A program made the translations under genes and the position numbers. Source: Tolypothrix sp. FACHB-123 (lineage in GTDB: Bacteria; Cyanobacteriota; Cyanobacteriia; Cyanobacteriales; Nostocaceae). From it: 35,639 nt of DNA. Under the pieces are notes generated by a model. The model had not been told where the DNA came from, searched no databases, and saw only the letters and a program-made list of their open reading frames with translations. This document shows positions 35,181-35,639 of the stretch, piece after piece. Within the stretch, counting starts at the first letter, position 1, and the number at the start of each line of letters is the position of its first letter. The DNA is taken from contig NZ_JACJRE010000068.1 in the NCBI RefSeq assembly GCF_014697075.1, positions 1 to 35,639 on the forward strand, in the 5' to 3' direction.

Positions 35181-35542
35181 ATGAGGAAAAGCGGACTATT
35201 GAGGTTAAAGCGCACAAAATTATTGAGGAAAAAGCCAAAAAGAGAGCCACAGAAATAGCCTTGACCAAGCTCAATGAATCTCAGCAATGGATTGAGGCTG
35301 AACAAAAACGCTCTCAACTTAGGAGGCAGCGCTCACATGAATTGAGAGTAAATTTGATTCATTTTGCTCGTTGGTTATGTTCTGGCTGGTCTGGTTGGTT
35401 ATTTTATTTAATTTGGTTTGCAATCTTCAGTTCTTTGGGTTTCGCTTTGGGTCTTAACCTCCCTTCTGCTATTGCCTGTCGCAGTACCAAAAGTTTTTGC
35501 TACCTTTTACGATTGGATAAAGAAACCGTGATTATCCCCTGA
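35099..35542 (+). CDS. -1 frame extension with membrane anchor
   Basis: A 147-codon open frame overlapping the end of the preceding gene in the -1 frame. It begins AFDKLAADIGEWVNI-like (amphipathic), continues through a charged helical stretch (DEEKRTIEVKAHKIIEEKAK) and ends in a transmembrane segment (WLFYLIWFAIFSSLGFALGL). For codons 35099-35260 the only plausible entry is ribosomal or transcriptional slippage at A AAA AAG; TTG 35261 could start a 93-aa version but has no Shine-Dalgarno. The fusion would anchor the upstream protein in the membrane. The reading as a real coding frame is strong; the way it is entered is inferred. Confidence 0.6.
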   Translation, partial: ANFPSIPTAEAFDKLAADIGEWVNIRIDEEKRTIEVKAHKIIEEKAKKRATEIALTKLNESQQWIEAEQKRSQLRRQRSHELRVNLIHFARWLCSGWSGWLFYLIWFAIFSSLGFALGLNLPSAIACRSTKSFCYLLRLDKETVIIP

Positions 35543-35568
35543 CTTTTCACGGGATGTGGAAAAGAAAG

Positions 35569-35599
35569 AGTGGTTCGCGATAGATTATCGCGAACCACT
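35569..35599 (+). terminator. Strong terminator at the end of the par operon
   Basis: AGTGGTTCGCGATA (35569-35582), a 3-nt loop GAT, then its exact complement (35586-35599), followed by a T-rich run (TCCTATTCTTTATTATATTT). A 14-bp perfect stem with T-tail on the plus strand, 27 bp after the last coding frame. Confidence 0.8.
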
Positions 35600-35639
35600 T
35601 CCTATTCTTTATTATATTTGGAAGTTTCTTCGACTAAAT

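Overview
The window looks like part of a large conjugative plasmid from a filamentous, Nostoc/Anabaena-type cyanobacterium. Three things point there: about 15 copies of the cyanobacterial HIP1 octamer GCGATCGC, heptamer short tandem repeats (STRR) of the kind common in Nostocales, and plasmid-type genes (a DUF3854/helicase Rep protein of the CyRepA1 type, a MobF relaxase, a type IV secretion operon and an actin-type partition operon). No chromosomal housekeeping genes, tRNAs or rRNAs were seen. Family assignments come from reading motifs, not from database searches.

Layout. 1-3.6 kb: a SNF2-family helicase (minus strand) that stops just before its second helicase lobe, where unrelated DNA carrying a 20-bp palindrome begins. 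3.8-5.3 kb: a ribbon-helix-helix-like protein converging on a tyrosine recombinase. 5.8-9.6 kb: the replication protein. 9.6-10.9 kb: 1.27 kb without a gene but dense in inverted repeats, a candidate origin and copy-number control region with a possible plus-strand antisense RNA. 10.9-12.3 kb: a plasmid DNA-binding-type protein and a small XRE regulator with a repeat-rich operator. 12.4-13.25 kb: AT-rich, palindrome-rich spacer with an STRR-bounded element. 13.25-27.2 kb: a T4SS operon on the plus strand in the order B2 / B3-B4 fusion / unknown / B5 / B6 / B8 / B10 / B9 / unknown / D4 / two unknowns; no VirB11 or VirB1 was recognised. 27.5-32.4 kb (minus): a 1485-aa MobF relaxase-helicase with a C-terminal DUF3854/TOPRIM-like module, plus a small upstream partner. 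32.4-32.7 kb: the divergent intergenic region, holding a candidate oriT nic site that resembles plasmid R388 and, next to it, an array of 16 degenerate 11-bp direct repeats that looks like a parC centromere. 32.7-35.6 kb (plus): ParM-like actin, ParR candidate and a third gene whose end carries a classic A AAA AAG slippery heptamer leading into a -1 frame membrane-anchor extension, closed by a strong terminator.

How it fits together. The Rep protein would replicate the plasmid. The relaxase would nick oriT and be brought by the VirD4-like protein to the T4SS channel, so that the par operon enters the recipient first. The DUF3854 module shared by Rep and relaxase suggests a common priming or processing activity in vegetative and transfer replication. 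The ParM/ParR/11-bp array would provide segregation. The most notable observations are the relaxase-DUF3854 fusion, the oriT/parC double site, the possible programmed frameshift at the end of the par operon, and the in-frame STRR element inside the pilin gene.
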